Of a stretch of 44,260 nucleotides of DNA, positions 1 through 7,703 are shown in pieces (position 1 is the first letter of the stretch; each line of letters starts with the position of its first letter). Location: NCBI GenBank assembly GCA_022574495.1, contig JACZRW010000003.1, positions 1 through 44,260 of the forward strand, given 5' to 3'. The position numbers and the translations under genes are program-made. The DNA is from Patescibacteria group bacterium (GTDB lineage: Bacteria > Patescibacteriota > Microgenomatia > Woykebacterales > RBG-16-39-9b). The notes under the pieces were generated by a model. The model did not search any database and was not told where the DNA came from. It was given only the letters and a program-made list of their open reading frames with translations.

Positions 1-503
1 AGCAGGTAACAGACCACTTCATATGGTCCGAGGCCAAACTCGTTGTGGATGAAGCACTCTCGTGCCCTACGAACGCTTCTACCACGGTGCCGCATTCCCA
101 TCTGGACGGGAATAACCAGGTAGTCTCCTGCCGTTTTCCTCTCCAGCTTGGCGATTGCTTCGGCAGTCTTTTCCGAAAGCTCCATAAACGGAGAGTTCAG
201 CCAACCCTCCCTCTGGTTTTTTAAGTTGCGGGTTTTACCCAGCAACTCTAGAACGTTGACGAGTGCCTCGTGGTAGTTACCCGCTATCAAAGAGGGCTTG
301 GGACAGACCAGAAGCTCCTCAGTTCCCAATGGCGTCTGGCGGGAAAGTTCCGTGGACAGTATATCCACTTTACTTCCGTCCAGGTCTGGGAAGGGAAGAC
401 TCAAGGCTAGCAGCTTCCCAAACGCTGGCTTGAACGGATAATCCTCGGGGTACACGTATGACGATTCGGTTGCTTCATTCCTATATAAGTCTGGCGAAAC
501 CAC
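1..503 (-). CDS. Hypothetical protein, C-terminal part cut by the window edge
   Basis: Open frame read from a GTG at 503-501 down through position 3, about 167 codons with no stop; the C-terminus lies outside the window. The GTG was chosen because AAGGAG sits 8 nt upstream (rc of 510-520) and no in-frame ATG competes. The protein begins MVSPDLYRNEATESS and is soluble-looking, with no membrane segment or motif that I recognise. Base composition is clearly richer in GC than the nearby AT-rich genes, like the gene at 914-1567 and the pair at the right edge. It has its own promoter (576-604). Function unknown; it may belong to the same accessory set as those genes. Confidence 0.7.
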   Translation of the reverse strand, partial: MVSPDLYRNEATESSYVYPEDYPFKPAFGKLLALSLPFPDLDGSKVDILSTELSRQTPLGTEELLVCPKPSLIAGNYHEALVNVLELLGKTRNLKNQREGWLNSPFMELSEKTAEAIAKLERKTAGDYLVIPVQMGMRHRGRSVRRARECFIHNEFGLGPYEVVCYL

Positions 504-575
504 CGATATCTTCTCCTTCCTTGAACTACTTATGCATCCCTGCAGATTCTTGACACTATACTCTGTTGGTAAGTT

Positions 576-604
576 ATTATATCAAAATATTTTAAAAAGT
601 CTAA
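576..604 (-). promoter_or_regulatory. Promoter of the GC-rich gene at 1-503
   Basis: On the minus strand TTAGAC (604-599), a 17-nt spacer and TATAAT (581-576), the latter preceded by TG one base away (extended -10). Transcription would start near 569, giving a leader of about 65 nt that contains the Shine-Dalgarno sequence. Confidence 0.5.
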
Positions 605-646
605 CTATGGGTTTTATAATAAGGAATCCAAAGGTTTAATGTGAGA

Positions 647-736
647 TCAAACGGTAATATTACATTTATCAAAAGTCCAATATAATTTGTTCAGATATTC
701 GAATAAAGTGTTCGAGTTTACTCCCAGGCCGCTCAC
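647..736 (-). repeat. Short in-frame 'SNTL' segment, copy E
   Basis: Minus-strand frame of 29 codons from GTG (736) to TGA (647), containing NSNTLFEYLNKLYWTF. It matches copy D (1718-1810) over its whole length, ending at the same codon, with silent differences such as tta/ctt for Leu. The frame stays open upstream into the terminator at 757-790. It lies upstream of the promoter of the gene at 1-503, so it is not that gene's leader peptide. It could be a gene remnant, a tiny gene or part of a dispersed repeat. Confidence 0.5.
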
Positions 737-756
737 CAAATCCTGTATTTCTTGAT

Positions 757-790
757 ACAAAAAGAAAAACGACCCATTGCTAGGTCGCAT
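757..790 (-). terminator. Rho-independent terminator after the gene at 914-1567
   Basis: On the minus strand a CGACC/GGTCG stem (787-783 with 774-770) is followed by TTTTTCTTTTT. It lies about 125 nt beyond the stop codon of the 914-1567 gene. The 788-913 stretch between them holds a GGTTCT/AGAACC inverted repeat and nothing else I can name. Confidence 0.65.
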
Positions 791-913
791 TTCCTCCTAA
801 GAAAACCTCTTCGAGATTTGCTAAGGAACTGGAGCAGAGCCGAAAGCTTTGAGGCTATCTCAGCAATCAGATGCTCCAAGGTTCTTGCTCTGAGCTATAG
901 AACCAATGGGCCT

Positions 914-1567
914 TTAGGAGATTGGTGTCTCTTTGACAAGCTTAGTCACCCGTTCGAGGACTAGTGAAACGATAGCCAACTCGAAGATGTCTGAATCCTG
1001 GTCGCCGGACATCAACCCCAAAGACTCTGGCGAAACCGTTTCTATCTCTCCTCTGACGATCTGCCATAGTTCGGAGCTTGGGTCTTCCCGAACCTCTCTG
1101 ATGAAGCTTGGGTTGATACCCTCGTGATTTTCCAGCACCCTACGTGCGAGTTTGTCCAGCGTGTTGTACTCTTTTATATCTTTTTCGAAGTCGAGCTCTG
1201 GTGAAAGTTCACCAGTACGAACCAGCCGATAGATCTCGATCAGATCCGTAACTGTTGGTGCTCGAACATCAACTTCTTGCCACGTTGTGTCGCCTCTGTC
1301 TTCGGTCGTTAGCAGGAGCCGTGCTTCACCTTTCACATAAAGAGCATCACGGCGTAAACCACGATAAATCCTACCCTTGTAGGTACCGTGGGTGACGAGA
1401 TCGTCCGGGAGCTCTGGGATTTCGGCCGTTGGGTCGAATGGGTCTCCGTAGAACTCAAAATAAGCTTTACCCGTCCGCTTGTCTGGCCATAATTCCTTGA
1501 CCCCAGCTTCCCGAACCCTCTCCTTAAACTTCGGATCCTCAGAATTTCCATCTAGCCAAATACGCAC
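914..1567 (-). CDS. Hypothetical acidic protein, 217 aa
   Basis: Starts at GTG 1567 with GGAGGAAG a few bases upstream, which fixes the start. The product begins MRIWLDGNSEDPKFKERV and is acidic and soluble-looking, with no signal peptide, membrane span or motif that I recognise. The gene is visibly richer in GC than the AT-rich core genes and has its own promoter (1642-1670) and terminator (757-790), so it is a single-gene unit. Its organisation mirrors the neighbouring unit at 1-503: SNTL segment, promoter, SD-led GTG gene. I cannot assign a function. A transferred or rapidly evolving accessory gene is the likeliest reading. Confidence 0.75.
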   Translation of the reverse strand: MRIWLDGNSEDPKFKERVREAGVKELWPDKRTGKAYFEFYGDPFDPTAEIPELPDDLVTHGTYKGRIYRGLRRDALYVKGEARLLLTTEDRGDTTWQEVDVRAPTVTDLIEIYRLVRTGELSPELDFEKDIKEYNTLDKLARRVLENHEGINPSFIREVREDPSSELWQIVRGEIETVSPESLGLMSGDQDSDIFELAIVSLVLERVTKLVKETPIS

Positions 1568-1641
1568 ATCTTCCTCCTTCGGCTATTGAGTCACGTGGCT
1601 GGTTATTCTCCAACCATCAGCCCAAAATTGCCGTGTGCATA

Positions 1642-1670
1642 ACTATACAATACTATAGGTTTAAAGTCAA
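1642..1670 (-). promoter_or_regulatory. Promoter of the gene at 914-1567
   Basis: Minus strand TTGACT (1670-1665), 17-nt spacer, TATAGT (1647-1642). Transcription should begin near 1635, leaving a leader of about 68 nt that carries GGAGGAAG before the GTG start. Confidence 0.6.
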
Positions 1671-1717
1671 GTTTGATGGTACTATTTTTGAGGCTAAGTT
1701 ATAGGTTCAGGGTGAGT

Positions 1718-1810
1718 TCAAACGGAAATGTTGTATCTCCCAAAAGTAAAATAAAGTTTATTGAAATATTCAAATAAAGTGTTCGAGTTTTGGGACAGCG
1801 GGCTCACCAT
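1718..1810 (-). repeat. Short in-frame 'SNTL' segment, copy D
   Basis: Thirty-codon frame from ATG 1810 to TGA 1718, containing NSNTLFEYFNKLYFTF. AAAGAAG lies just upstream, so it could be translated. It shares about two thirds of its residues with copy E, including the shared end NI-S/T-V-stop. It lies upstream of the promoter of the 914-1567 gene. The rest of the 1568-1976 gap holds a TATAAT at 1857-1862 that may serve the esterase gene downstream. Confidence 0.5.
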
Positions 1811-1976
1811 ACGTCTTCTTTAGATAATAAGCTAGTTGTAAGGTTAGCTTTTTGTTTATAATAGTAACAATTAACAGTACTAAGTACGTGAAGTAGTGGA
1901 AGACCTGTTTTTTATTAGACTCAGCTTGACTTTTCAAAGGTAAAGAAGGTAACTATTAGTTTGAGAAAATTAATGT

Positions 1977-2939
1977 ATGCTAGAAGGTAAAAAATGGTTG
2001 TCAGAAATTAGGAAATTAAGATTGGTTCCATTTATGATGATTTTAATAATAGCATTTGGTTTTTTGTTGGCAGTTTTGGTTTTAATACTGTTATTCGCGT
2101 TTACTCCAGCCGATAGACAGGTATTATTATCCAGACCGAAAAACCTGACTTTTGATGGGTTAGAGAGAACTTACCGAATACATGATCCTAAAACTAGTGG
2201 AAAGAAATCATTAATTATTGGGCTTCATGCTCTAGGAGGAAGTGGTAGACGTTTTTCCTACTTCACTGGACTTCATAATGTCGTGGGCGAAAATACAATC
2301 GTAGTCTATCCTGACGCCGTTTTATCAAATAAGAAGGGTTTAAAAGCAGGTTGGAACTCAACATATTGCTGCGGAACTGGACTTGAGAATAATATTGATG
2401 ATGCGGGGTTCATTTTGGCTCTTATAGAGAGGATTACTCAGGATTATGATATAGACCAGTCAAAAATTTTTATCACCGGATTTTCTAATGGTGCCACAAT
2501 GTCTCAATATCTAGCGACTGAGTATCCGAAAAAATTTGCTGGAATAGCTGCTATATCTGGATCAGTAGGCGTCGAAAAAAAGGTATTAAAACCTTCGAGC
2601 GCAGTTCCAATACTGCTCGCTCACGGCATGAGAGATGAGAGTATTCCATTCAAGGGTGGCCTCTCTGGTGATGATGGCTTCTTTAATTGGTTAGATTTCA
2701 CTACCACCGTAAATACTTGGAGAGATGTAAACGGTTGTAACCAAGAAACTAAGATCATAGAAAAATCTAAAACTCGTGAGATTATCGACTACGAGGGCTG
2801 TGATTCATTAGTTCGTAGCGTTATTTATCCAAACTTAGGCCATCAATGGGACGACTGGCGCGTTGGCCAGTTTTGGCGTAGAACACCAAGAGGTTCGAAA
2901 TTAGTAGTCTCGTTTTTCGAAAACGTTTCTAATAATTAG
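1977..2939 (+). CDS. Membrane-anchored CE1-type esterase (PHB depolymerase/LpqC-like)
   Basis: 320 aa alpha/beta-hydrolase of the COG3509 type (poly-3-hydroxybutyrate depolymerase, feruloyl and acetyl-xylan esterases). Residues about 18-42 form one hydrophobic helix, so the catalytic domain probably sits outside the membrane as an anchored enzyme. Visible landmarks are the oxyanion region GLHALGGSG, the family signature GWNSTYCCG followed by DDAGF, the nucleophile elbow GFSNGAT, an acid-containing HGMRDESIPF loop and a late LGHQW histidine. Ser, Asp and His of the triad are all in place, so it should be active. It stands alone. The natural substrate cannot be told; ester-linked polysaccharide decorations are as likely as polyesters. 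Confidence 0.75.
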   Translation: MLEGKKWLSEIRKLRLVPFMMILIIAFGFLLAVLVLILLFAFTPADRQVLLSRPKNLTFDGLERTYRIHDPKTSGKKSLIIGLHALGGSGRRFSYFTGLHNVVGENTIVVYPDAVLSNKKGLKAGWNSTYCCGTGLENNIDDAGFILALIERITQDYDIDQSKIFITGFSNGATMSQYLATEYPKKFAGIAAISGSVGVEKKVLKPSSAVPILLAHGMRDESIPFKGGLSGDDGFFNWLDFTTTVNTWRDVNGCNQETKIIEKSKTREIIDYEGCDSLVRSVIYPNLGHQWDDWRVGQFWRRTPRGSKLVVSFFENVSNN

Positions 2940-3050
2940 GTGGGTAAATTATTCCTGCTTGAGTAACTTTTACTTGTTTACAAATATCTTTGAATCGATG
3001 AACCACTACTTGGTCTTATTAGGAATTAGAAAATCTTACTTAGTTTGAAC

Positions 3051-3257
3051 TTAAGTATCTTGGCTGCGTTCTTGATCGAATAGATTATTTATTCTACGAG
3101 CGATAGATTTTTCATCCGGAAAATCTGCCGGAGTAATAATCCTCCAGGTCTCATCATTCCCAATGTCAAAATTGTATCGAAGCTCATTCTCCCTGGCCCC
3201 TTCAATATCTATCCCTATATTTGGTTTTACATACTCTCTAATTTTTTTAAAATCCAT
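3051..3257 (-). CDS. Small hypothetical protein, 68 aa
   Basis: ATG at 3257 has AAGGAGT upstream at good spacing, which supports translation. The product begins MDFKKIREYVKPNIGIDIEG and is charged, with a WRIITPADFPDE stretch and a C-terminal amphipathic helix. No membrane span and no family that I recognise. It lies 40 nt downstream of another small minus-strand frame (3298-3480), and the two may form one transcript, possibly a toxin/immunity-like or other two-gene unit; that is speculation from layout alone. Confidence 0.55.
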   Translation of the reverse strand: MDFKKIREYVKPNIGIDIEGARENELRYNFDIGNDETWRIITPADFPDEKSIARRINNLFDQERSQDT

Positions 3258-3297
3258 CTTTGACTCCTTATTTATTAGTATATACTTTAATCTTAGT

Positions 3298-3480
3298 TTA
3301 GTCTCTTACATCTGTTCCCGGAGGGTAACAATGCTGAGGTCCATTTGGGAATTTAGATTTATCAAGTAATCCTTTGAATGGAAAGTGTCCATCCTCTTTG
3401 GTACTATTCCAACCATCCAATAAATGTTTTGATGAGCTATATTTATCCCACCAAGAAAGAAATTCTTTGTTTATATAATC
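3298..3480 (-). pseudogene. Small coding-like frame without a clear start
   Basis: Sixty codons open from just after TAG (3483-3481) to TAA at 3298. The translation looks like real protein: EFLSWWDKYSSSKHLLDGW near the start and PQHCYPPGTDVRD at the end, rich in Trp, His, Pro and Gly. No ATG, GTG or TTG begins it near the 5' end; the first TTG falls about 20 codons in. It is therefore either the 3' end of a broken gene or a small gene with an unusual start (an ATA follows an AGGAT). It resembles C-terminal ends of secreted or toxin domains only in a general way. The rest of 3258-3574 holds only the promoter of the next gene. Confidence 0.4.
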
Positions 3481-3538
3481 CTAGTATTATTTAATTATAT
3501 AACTTTTTTAGGCCTGATTTAACCTAGGAAACGGAATT

Positions 3539-3567
3539 TTGACTTTTAAACTTAAAAAATAGATAAT
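3539..3567 (+). promoter_or_regulatory. Leaderless promoter of the pseudopilin-like gene
   Basis: TTGACT (3539-3544), 17-nt spacer, GATAAT (3562-3567), then 7 nt to the ATG at 3575. The predicted transcription start coincides with the start codon. Confidence 0.6.
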
Positions 3568-3574
3568 TATAATA

Positions 3575-4102
3575 ATGTCTGCTCAATCAAGGGTTAATCA
3601 GTATCCCCCACAACCTCAACAACAAGTAGGACAACCTCGAAATCCAGTTTCTCCACCAAGTCAAGTTACGGGAGGTAAAAAAAATGGGTCTCCTATCTTT
3701 TCAATAGTAGGTGTTGTGGTGGTGACAATTGTTTTATTTTTTGGTGGGTTATTTTATCTTCAATACTTACAAAACCAAAACATCGAGGATAGTGGGAAAA
3801 TGGAAGAGGAAAATAAGGAAAAAGAGGAACTCCAGCTTAAGCAATTAGAGGAAAATGTAAAGAATGATCAGATAAGGAAGTTGGATATAACTTCAATAAA
3901 GGGTGGGCTCTCAGAATACTTTGAGAAAAATAAATTGTACCCAGAAAAATTAGAGGTTTTAACACCGGATTATTTGACCGTAATACCCTTAGATCCAGTA
4001 TCAAAAGTGCCCTACTTTTACGAACCAAACGAAGATTTTACAAAATATGAGCTCTCCGCCAAATTAAGCGACGATGGTAATTTCACTGTACAAAGTAACT
4101 AA
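3575..4102 (+). CDS. Single-span membrane protein with a pseudopilin-like C-terminal domain
   Basis: 175 aa. Residues 1-40 are a Pro/Gln-rich cytoplasmic tail, about 43-66 a membrane helix (IFSIVGVVVVTIVLFFGGLF), then a charged helix rich in Glu and Lys. The last 75 residues resemble the globular part of type II secretion protein G/type IV pilins: RKLDITSIKGGLSEYFEKN, LYPEKLEVLTPDYL, IPLDPVSKVPYFY. The usual prepilin cleavage site (G followed by F-T-L-x-E) is absent; instead there is a long N-terminal tail, so it is probably not processed and not assembled into a pilus. Many CPR-type genomes carry such proteins. The stop abuts the stop of the convergent CYTH gene. Confidence 0.65.
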   Translation: MSAQSRVNQYPPQPQQQVGQPRNPVSPPSQVTGGKKNGSPIFSIVGVVVVTIVLFFGGLFYLQYLQNQNIEDSGKMEEENKEKEELQLKQLEENVKNDQIRKLDITSIKGGLSEYFEKNKLYPEKLEVLTPDYLTVIPLDPVSKVPYFYEPNEDFTKYELSAKLSDDGNFTVQSN

Positions 4103-4555
4103 CTACCCCCAAAGGTTGTACGGTTTATAGGCGAGGCTTACATTCCAATATTTTTTGTCAGTGGTGACTTCTTTTGAAATCCACAGTGGTCTTTGAAATT
4201 CTTCGTTCAATCTTTTTAGCTCTATTTCAGCAATTATTAAACCTTTGTTAGCCCCTTCAAAAACGTCAATTTCCCAAACATTACCGTTCACTTTTATATT
4301 GTATCTAGTTTTTTCAATTTGGTTACTACACCTATAAATCATGCTTTTCGCATCAGCAATAGGAATAGAAATATCGTACTCAATGTTTAGACCCCCTTCT
4401 CTGAATTTTATAGTTAGGTAGCCCTTTTTGTTTTTAATTCTAGCCCGAACAACAGGGTCAGTGGATAAATAGGCTTGAACTATTTTCTGTCCTCTCTTTA
4501 GTCTTGGAAGTCTATCTGGAAAGACCAGATATTTTCTCTCAATTTCCTTCTTCAT
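4103..4555 (-). CDS. CYTH-domain protein (triphosphate tunnel metalloenzyme)
   Basis: 150 aa, the normal size for a stand-alone CYTH domain. It has the diagnostic N-terminal EIERKYLV, then VRARIKNKKGYLTIKF, IEKTRYNI, WEIDVFEGANKGLIIAEIEL and a late Lys/Tyr-containing strand, i.e. the alternating Glu/Lys/Arg residues that line the metal-triphosphate tunnel. Members hydrolyse inorganic triphosphate, thiamine triphosphate or nucleoside triphosphates, or act as adenylate cyclases; the bacterial single-domain group mostly acts as tripolyphosphatase. It follows the PEP-synthase-like gene by one base on the same strand, so the two are probably co-transcribed. The choice among triphosphate substrates is not resolvable here. 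Confidence 0.85.
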   Translation of the reverse strand: MKKEIERKYLVFPDRLPRLKRGQKIVQAYLSTDPVVRARIKNKKGYLTIKFREGGLNIEYDISIPIADAKSMIYRCSNQIEKTRYNIKVNGNVWEIDVFEGANKGLIIAEIELKRLNEEFQRPLWISKEVTTDKKYWNVSLAYKPYNLWG

Positions 4556-4556
4556 T

Positions 4557-6845
4557 TTATTTTTTGCGGGAGACTACCACTCTTTTTTCCGCCTCGTAGA
4601 CAGTATTTCTTGTACTTTCAATCATATCTGGAGTGACTGAAATAGAATCTATACCCCATTCTATAACCTTATCAACTAATTGAGGGGACAGAACTGTATT
4701 TTGACCTACTAAAGTGGAGTACACTCTTTTCCTTCTTGCTTCTTTTATTACTCTCTCCAAAGCCCAAAGCACACTTTTATCTAAATCAGAGAAATATTTA
4801 AAAATTTTCTCATTTCCTCTATCTGCACCTAGCAAAAGGGAAGTTAAATCAGCAAGATCTATTGAGATCCCATCTATACCAATATCCAAAAATTTATCTA
4901 TTAGAAACACTGTTGAAGGTACTTCAACCGAAAGAATTAGCTTAAACGTGGACGATCGATGTAAACCAGATGCGGCTACCATTCTTTTTATATTTGCCAT
5001 TTCCTCTAGGGTTCTTACGTAAGGAATAAGAAGCCAAAGGTTCTTAAGATTTAGCTTATTTCGAACATATTTGATAGCTTCTAGCTCAAGACTAAAAATT
5101 TCTGGTTCGGATATATACCTTATAGCCCCTCTAAACCCGAGAAGTGGGTTTTCCTCTTCGATCTCATATTGACTTCCATTCTTAAAGTTTTTGTATTCAT
5201 TACTGGTATAGTCCGACACTCTATACACTACTGGTCTTGGATCAAATGAGGCACAAGATATCTTCAAACCTTCGATTATTTTTTTAATGTACAAATCCTT
5301 TTTATTCTTCTCTATTAGTTTTTTTGGGTGAATACCTATTTCCGAAATTAAAAATTCGGCTCGAAGAAGCCCAACGCCATCCACATTTTTCTGTGAAATC
5401 TCGTAGGCTAAGGTAGAATCCACCAGATTCACAAATATTTTCGTAGCGGTTTTTTTATCGGCTGGCTCTTTCTTATTTGAGGCACTTTTATCCTCAAAAC
5501 TAGCTACCAATCTACTAATTCGTTTATATGGTAATCCTCCTTTATAAACTATACCGGTAGATCCATTGACCGTAACTACGGTATCCGGCTTTATCATATT
5601 GGTTGCTATAGATGTACCGACAACACAAGGTAAACCCATTTCGCGGGCTATGATTGCGGCGTGTGAGGTCTCACCGCCTTTATCAGTTATAACTGCAGCC
5701 GCCTTTTTTAAGGCTGCGATAAAGTTGTGATTATTTACAGGAAGTACTAAAATGTCGCCCCTTTTCACTCTTGCGACTTGTTTTGAAGACTTAATAATTT
5801 TTGCCACTCCTTGAGCGATTCCAGGAGAAGTAGGGGTTCCCTTTACTAAAACAGGTAGATTAATCTCGGTTTTTTCGAATTTTTCATCTGGTTCACTTTC
5901 TGCTGAAGTAACCGGACGAGACTGTAAGATGTATAATTTATTATTCTCGATAGCCCATTCGATATCCTGTGGGAAAAGATAGGTATTTTCTATCTTCCTC
6001 CCTATTTTGGCCAGTTCAATAATTTTTTCATCTGATACCTTCTGAATATTTTGATAGGCGGCGGATACAGGTATTTCCTTATTCTGTTCCTTTGCTAATA
6101 TTAGTTGCGTAGTTTGAGTACTTATTTTTTTATTTATAATAGTAAAACTGCTTTTGGCCACTTCGTAATGATCTGGAGTAACCACGCCCTCAACAATTAA
6201 ATTACCCAGCCCCCAAACAGACTCTATTACAAGTCTGTCCTTATTATTTGTCATTGGATCTACGGTAAGCATGACTCCAGAAACTTCGGATTGAACCATC
6301 TCTTGTATTATTACGGCGACTCCAATTTTTGATTTTCCTAACCCACTTTCTTTGAGATATAAAAGTGCTCTTGGATTATAAAGCGAGGCCCAACATTTTT
6401 TTATTGATGATAGTATGTTGTCAAGATTATTTAGATTTAGGAAGGTGTCCAATTGGCCAGCAAAGGATTTTACCGATAAATCCTCGACTGTTGCAGATGA
6501 ACGAACGGCGACATATCCCTTTGAATTCGATAGTTTTTTGTATTCATTTCTTACCTCGGATATGATTTCTTCCGGTAGCGGAGAAGATTTTATTACATCT
6601 TTAATATGCTCTGAGATTTCATCAACCAGCTCTTGGTTATTATAATCAAGCTTCCCAAGTATTTCTTCTACTCTTACACCAAGTTTATTTTTCTCTAGAA
6701 ATTCAAAATATGCCTTTGAAGTTACAACAAACCCATCAGGAACTGGAGACCCAATCCTTCTTATCTCACCAAGATTTGCACCTTTACCACCCACTATATC
6801 TACATCTTCCTTATCTATTTGAGAAAACCAAACAATATATTTCAT
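4557..6845 (-). CDS. ppsA: Phosphoenolpyruvate synthase-like protein with altered C-terminal active site
   Basis: 762 aa with the full PEP-synthase layout: ATP-grasp domain from IVGGKGANLGE (about 18-28) to the end of the nucleotide-binding part near 310, swivelling phosphohistidine domain with GGETSHAAIIAREMG (His395), and a C-terminal PEP/pyruvate barrel. PEP synthase makes PEP from pyruvate and ATP. Arg542 and the EVPS glutamate (641) of the barrel are kept. Two residues normally invariant there are not: the SNDLTQ motif reads LADLTS (Ala665 for Asn) and the CGQ motif reads TLVGQNT (Val713 for the proton-donor Cys). Phosphorylation of His395 should be possible, but the second half-reaction may be lost or changed. 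An 11-bp inverted repeat abuts the ATG; CYTH follows directly downstream. Confidence 0.85.
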   Translation of the reverse strand: MKYIVWFSQIDKEDVDIVGGKGANLGEIRRIGSPVPDGFVVTSKAYFEFLEKNKLGVRVEEILGKLDYNNQELVDEISEHIKDVIKSSPLPEEIISEVRNEYKKLSNSKGYVAVRSSATVEDLSVKSFAGQLDTFLNLNNLDNILSSIKKCWASLYNPRALLYLKESGLGKSKIGVAVIIQEMVQSEVSGVMLTVDPMTNNKDRLVIESVWGLGNLIVEGVVTPDHYEVAKSSFTIINKKISTQTTQLILAKEQNKEIPVSAAYQNIQKVSDEKIIELAKIGRKIENTYLFPQDIEWAIENNKLYILQSRPVTSAESEPDEKFEKTEINLPVLVKGTPTSPGIAQGVAKIIKSSKQVARVKRGDILVLPVNNHNFIAALKKAAAVITDKGGETSHAAIIAREMGLPCVVGTSIATNMIKPDTVVTVNGSTGIVYKGGLPYKRISRLVASFEDKSASNKKEPADKKTATKIFVNLVDSTLAYEISQKNVDGVGLLRAEFLISEIGIHPKKLIEKNKKDLYIKKIIEGLKISCASFDPRPVVYRVSDYTSNEYKNFKNGSQYEIEEENPLLGFRGAIRYISEPEIFSLELEAIKYVRNKLNLKNLWLLIPYVRTLEEMANIKRMVAASGLHRSSTFKLILSVEVPSTVFLIDKFLDIGIDGISIDLADLTSLLLGADRGNEKIFKYFSDLDKSVLWALERVIKEARRKRVYSTLVGQNTVLSPQLVDKVIEWGIDSISVTPDMIESTRNTVYEAEKRVVVSRKK

Positions 6846-6873
6846 GGTAGAATTTTCTACTAAAAATTCTACC
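6846..6873. promoter_or_regulatory. 11-bp perfect inverted repeat abutting the ppsA-like start codon
   Basis: GGTAGAATTTT (6846-6856) and AAAATTCTACC (6863-6873) are perfect inverted copies around a 6-nt loop, ending one base before the ATG. A TAGAAT -10-like box lies inside the arm. It could be an operator or, if transcribed, a hairpin controlling translation start. Confidence 0.5.
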
Positions 6874-6903
6874 AGTAGGGGCAGCTAAAGACAATGAGTG
6901 GTT

Positions 6904-7590
6904 CTAGTCCTGATCTTGAATCATCTCTCGTCTCAACTTTTTTAATATCATTTCCGCCGTTTCCCTACCACCAAGACCAAAAGCAAGACCACCAGCGATT
7001 GCAAACATCGCTACTAAACCCGTAAATAGTATTCTGATCAAATCAGTGGCTACACCTAGTTGATTTAGAGCCGCGAGAATAGAAAAAATTAGTATTGCCC
7101 AACGGCCAACTTGACCTATTACCCCCGCCGCTTGAGTACCAAGACTGGCGGCAGTTACGGTTATCAAATCCCTTGCGATTTTTGCAAGAACAGCACCCAC
7201 TGCAATTATAATAACCGCCACGACAACGTTAGGGATATACAACAATATTGCCGTTAATACCTCATTTGCTGCGCCAAGACCAAGTTGATCTATCGCTGGT
7301 ATAAGAAAAATAATAATCAAAAACCAGCGTACCAATTCTCCTAATAAACTAGTTGTAGTTACACCAGTCCCCACACTTTTAAGTGCCTCTGGAATAACTG
7401 TTTTCGAAAGAAGCTTTTCTAATCTGATTGCCTCTAACACTCTAGTCAAAGCGTTCTTTACTAAAACAGCGAGGATAACCCCAATAATAAATATTAAGGT
7501 TGCAGCAATCAAATTTGGAAGAAAATTTGCTGTATTTACTAACGCGTCATTCAAAGCTTGAAGAGACGCATTTGTAACTTCTTGAATCAT
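6904..7590 (-). CDS. CmpX/MscS-related multi-helix membrane protein, paralogue 2
   Basis: 228 aa with about five hydrophobic helices, starting at an ATG behind a strong AGGAGGTG. It shows the TM-helix repeat seen in CmpX-type relatives of small-conductance mechanosensitive channels: LPNLIAATLIFIIGVILA and YIPNVVVAVIIIAVGAVLA, ending in GGLAFGLGGRETAEMILKKL, which resembles the gly-rich pore helix region. The large cytoplasmic beta domain of true MscS is absent. It lies about 110 nt after a paralogue (7704-8369) with the same architecture and the same final FGLG motif, so the pair arose by tandem duplication and may form a mixed channel. Confidence 0.75.
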   Translation of the reverse strand: MIQEVTNASLQALNDALVNTANFLPNLIAATLIFIIGVILAVLVKNALTRVLEAIRLEKLLSKTVIPEALKSVGTGVTTTSLLGELVRWFLIIIFLIPAIDQLGLGAANEVLTAILLYIPNVVVAVIIIAVGAVLAKIARDLITVTAASLGTQAAGVIGQVGRWAILIFSILAALNQLGVATDLIRILFTGLVAMFAIAGGLAFGLGGRETAEMILKKLRREMIQDQD

Positions 7591-7703
7591 AATTTCACCT
7601 CCTTCTTAAAAATAATTAGTGAAAATAGTATACCACTAATAACTGGTCGTAAGCACTTTCATCACAAGAATAGGACAAAGAGCCCACAACAAATTAGTTC
7701 GAA

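Noticed and set aside
706-737. tRNA 3'-end remnants (TTCGA ... TCACCA) at 706-737, 1779-1810 and 14237
   Set aside because: The distance from the T-loop-like motif to CCA is 5 nt too long, no T stem forms, and the protein-level match between copies explains the similarity better.
788-913. tRNA-like stretch on the minus strand (TATAGCTCAG)
   Set aside because: The D-arm likeness is real, but the acceptor, anticodon and T stems do not pair; it is the 3' leader before a terminator.
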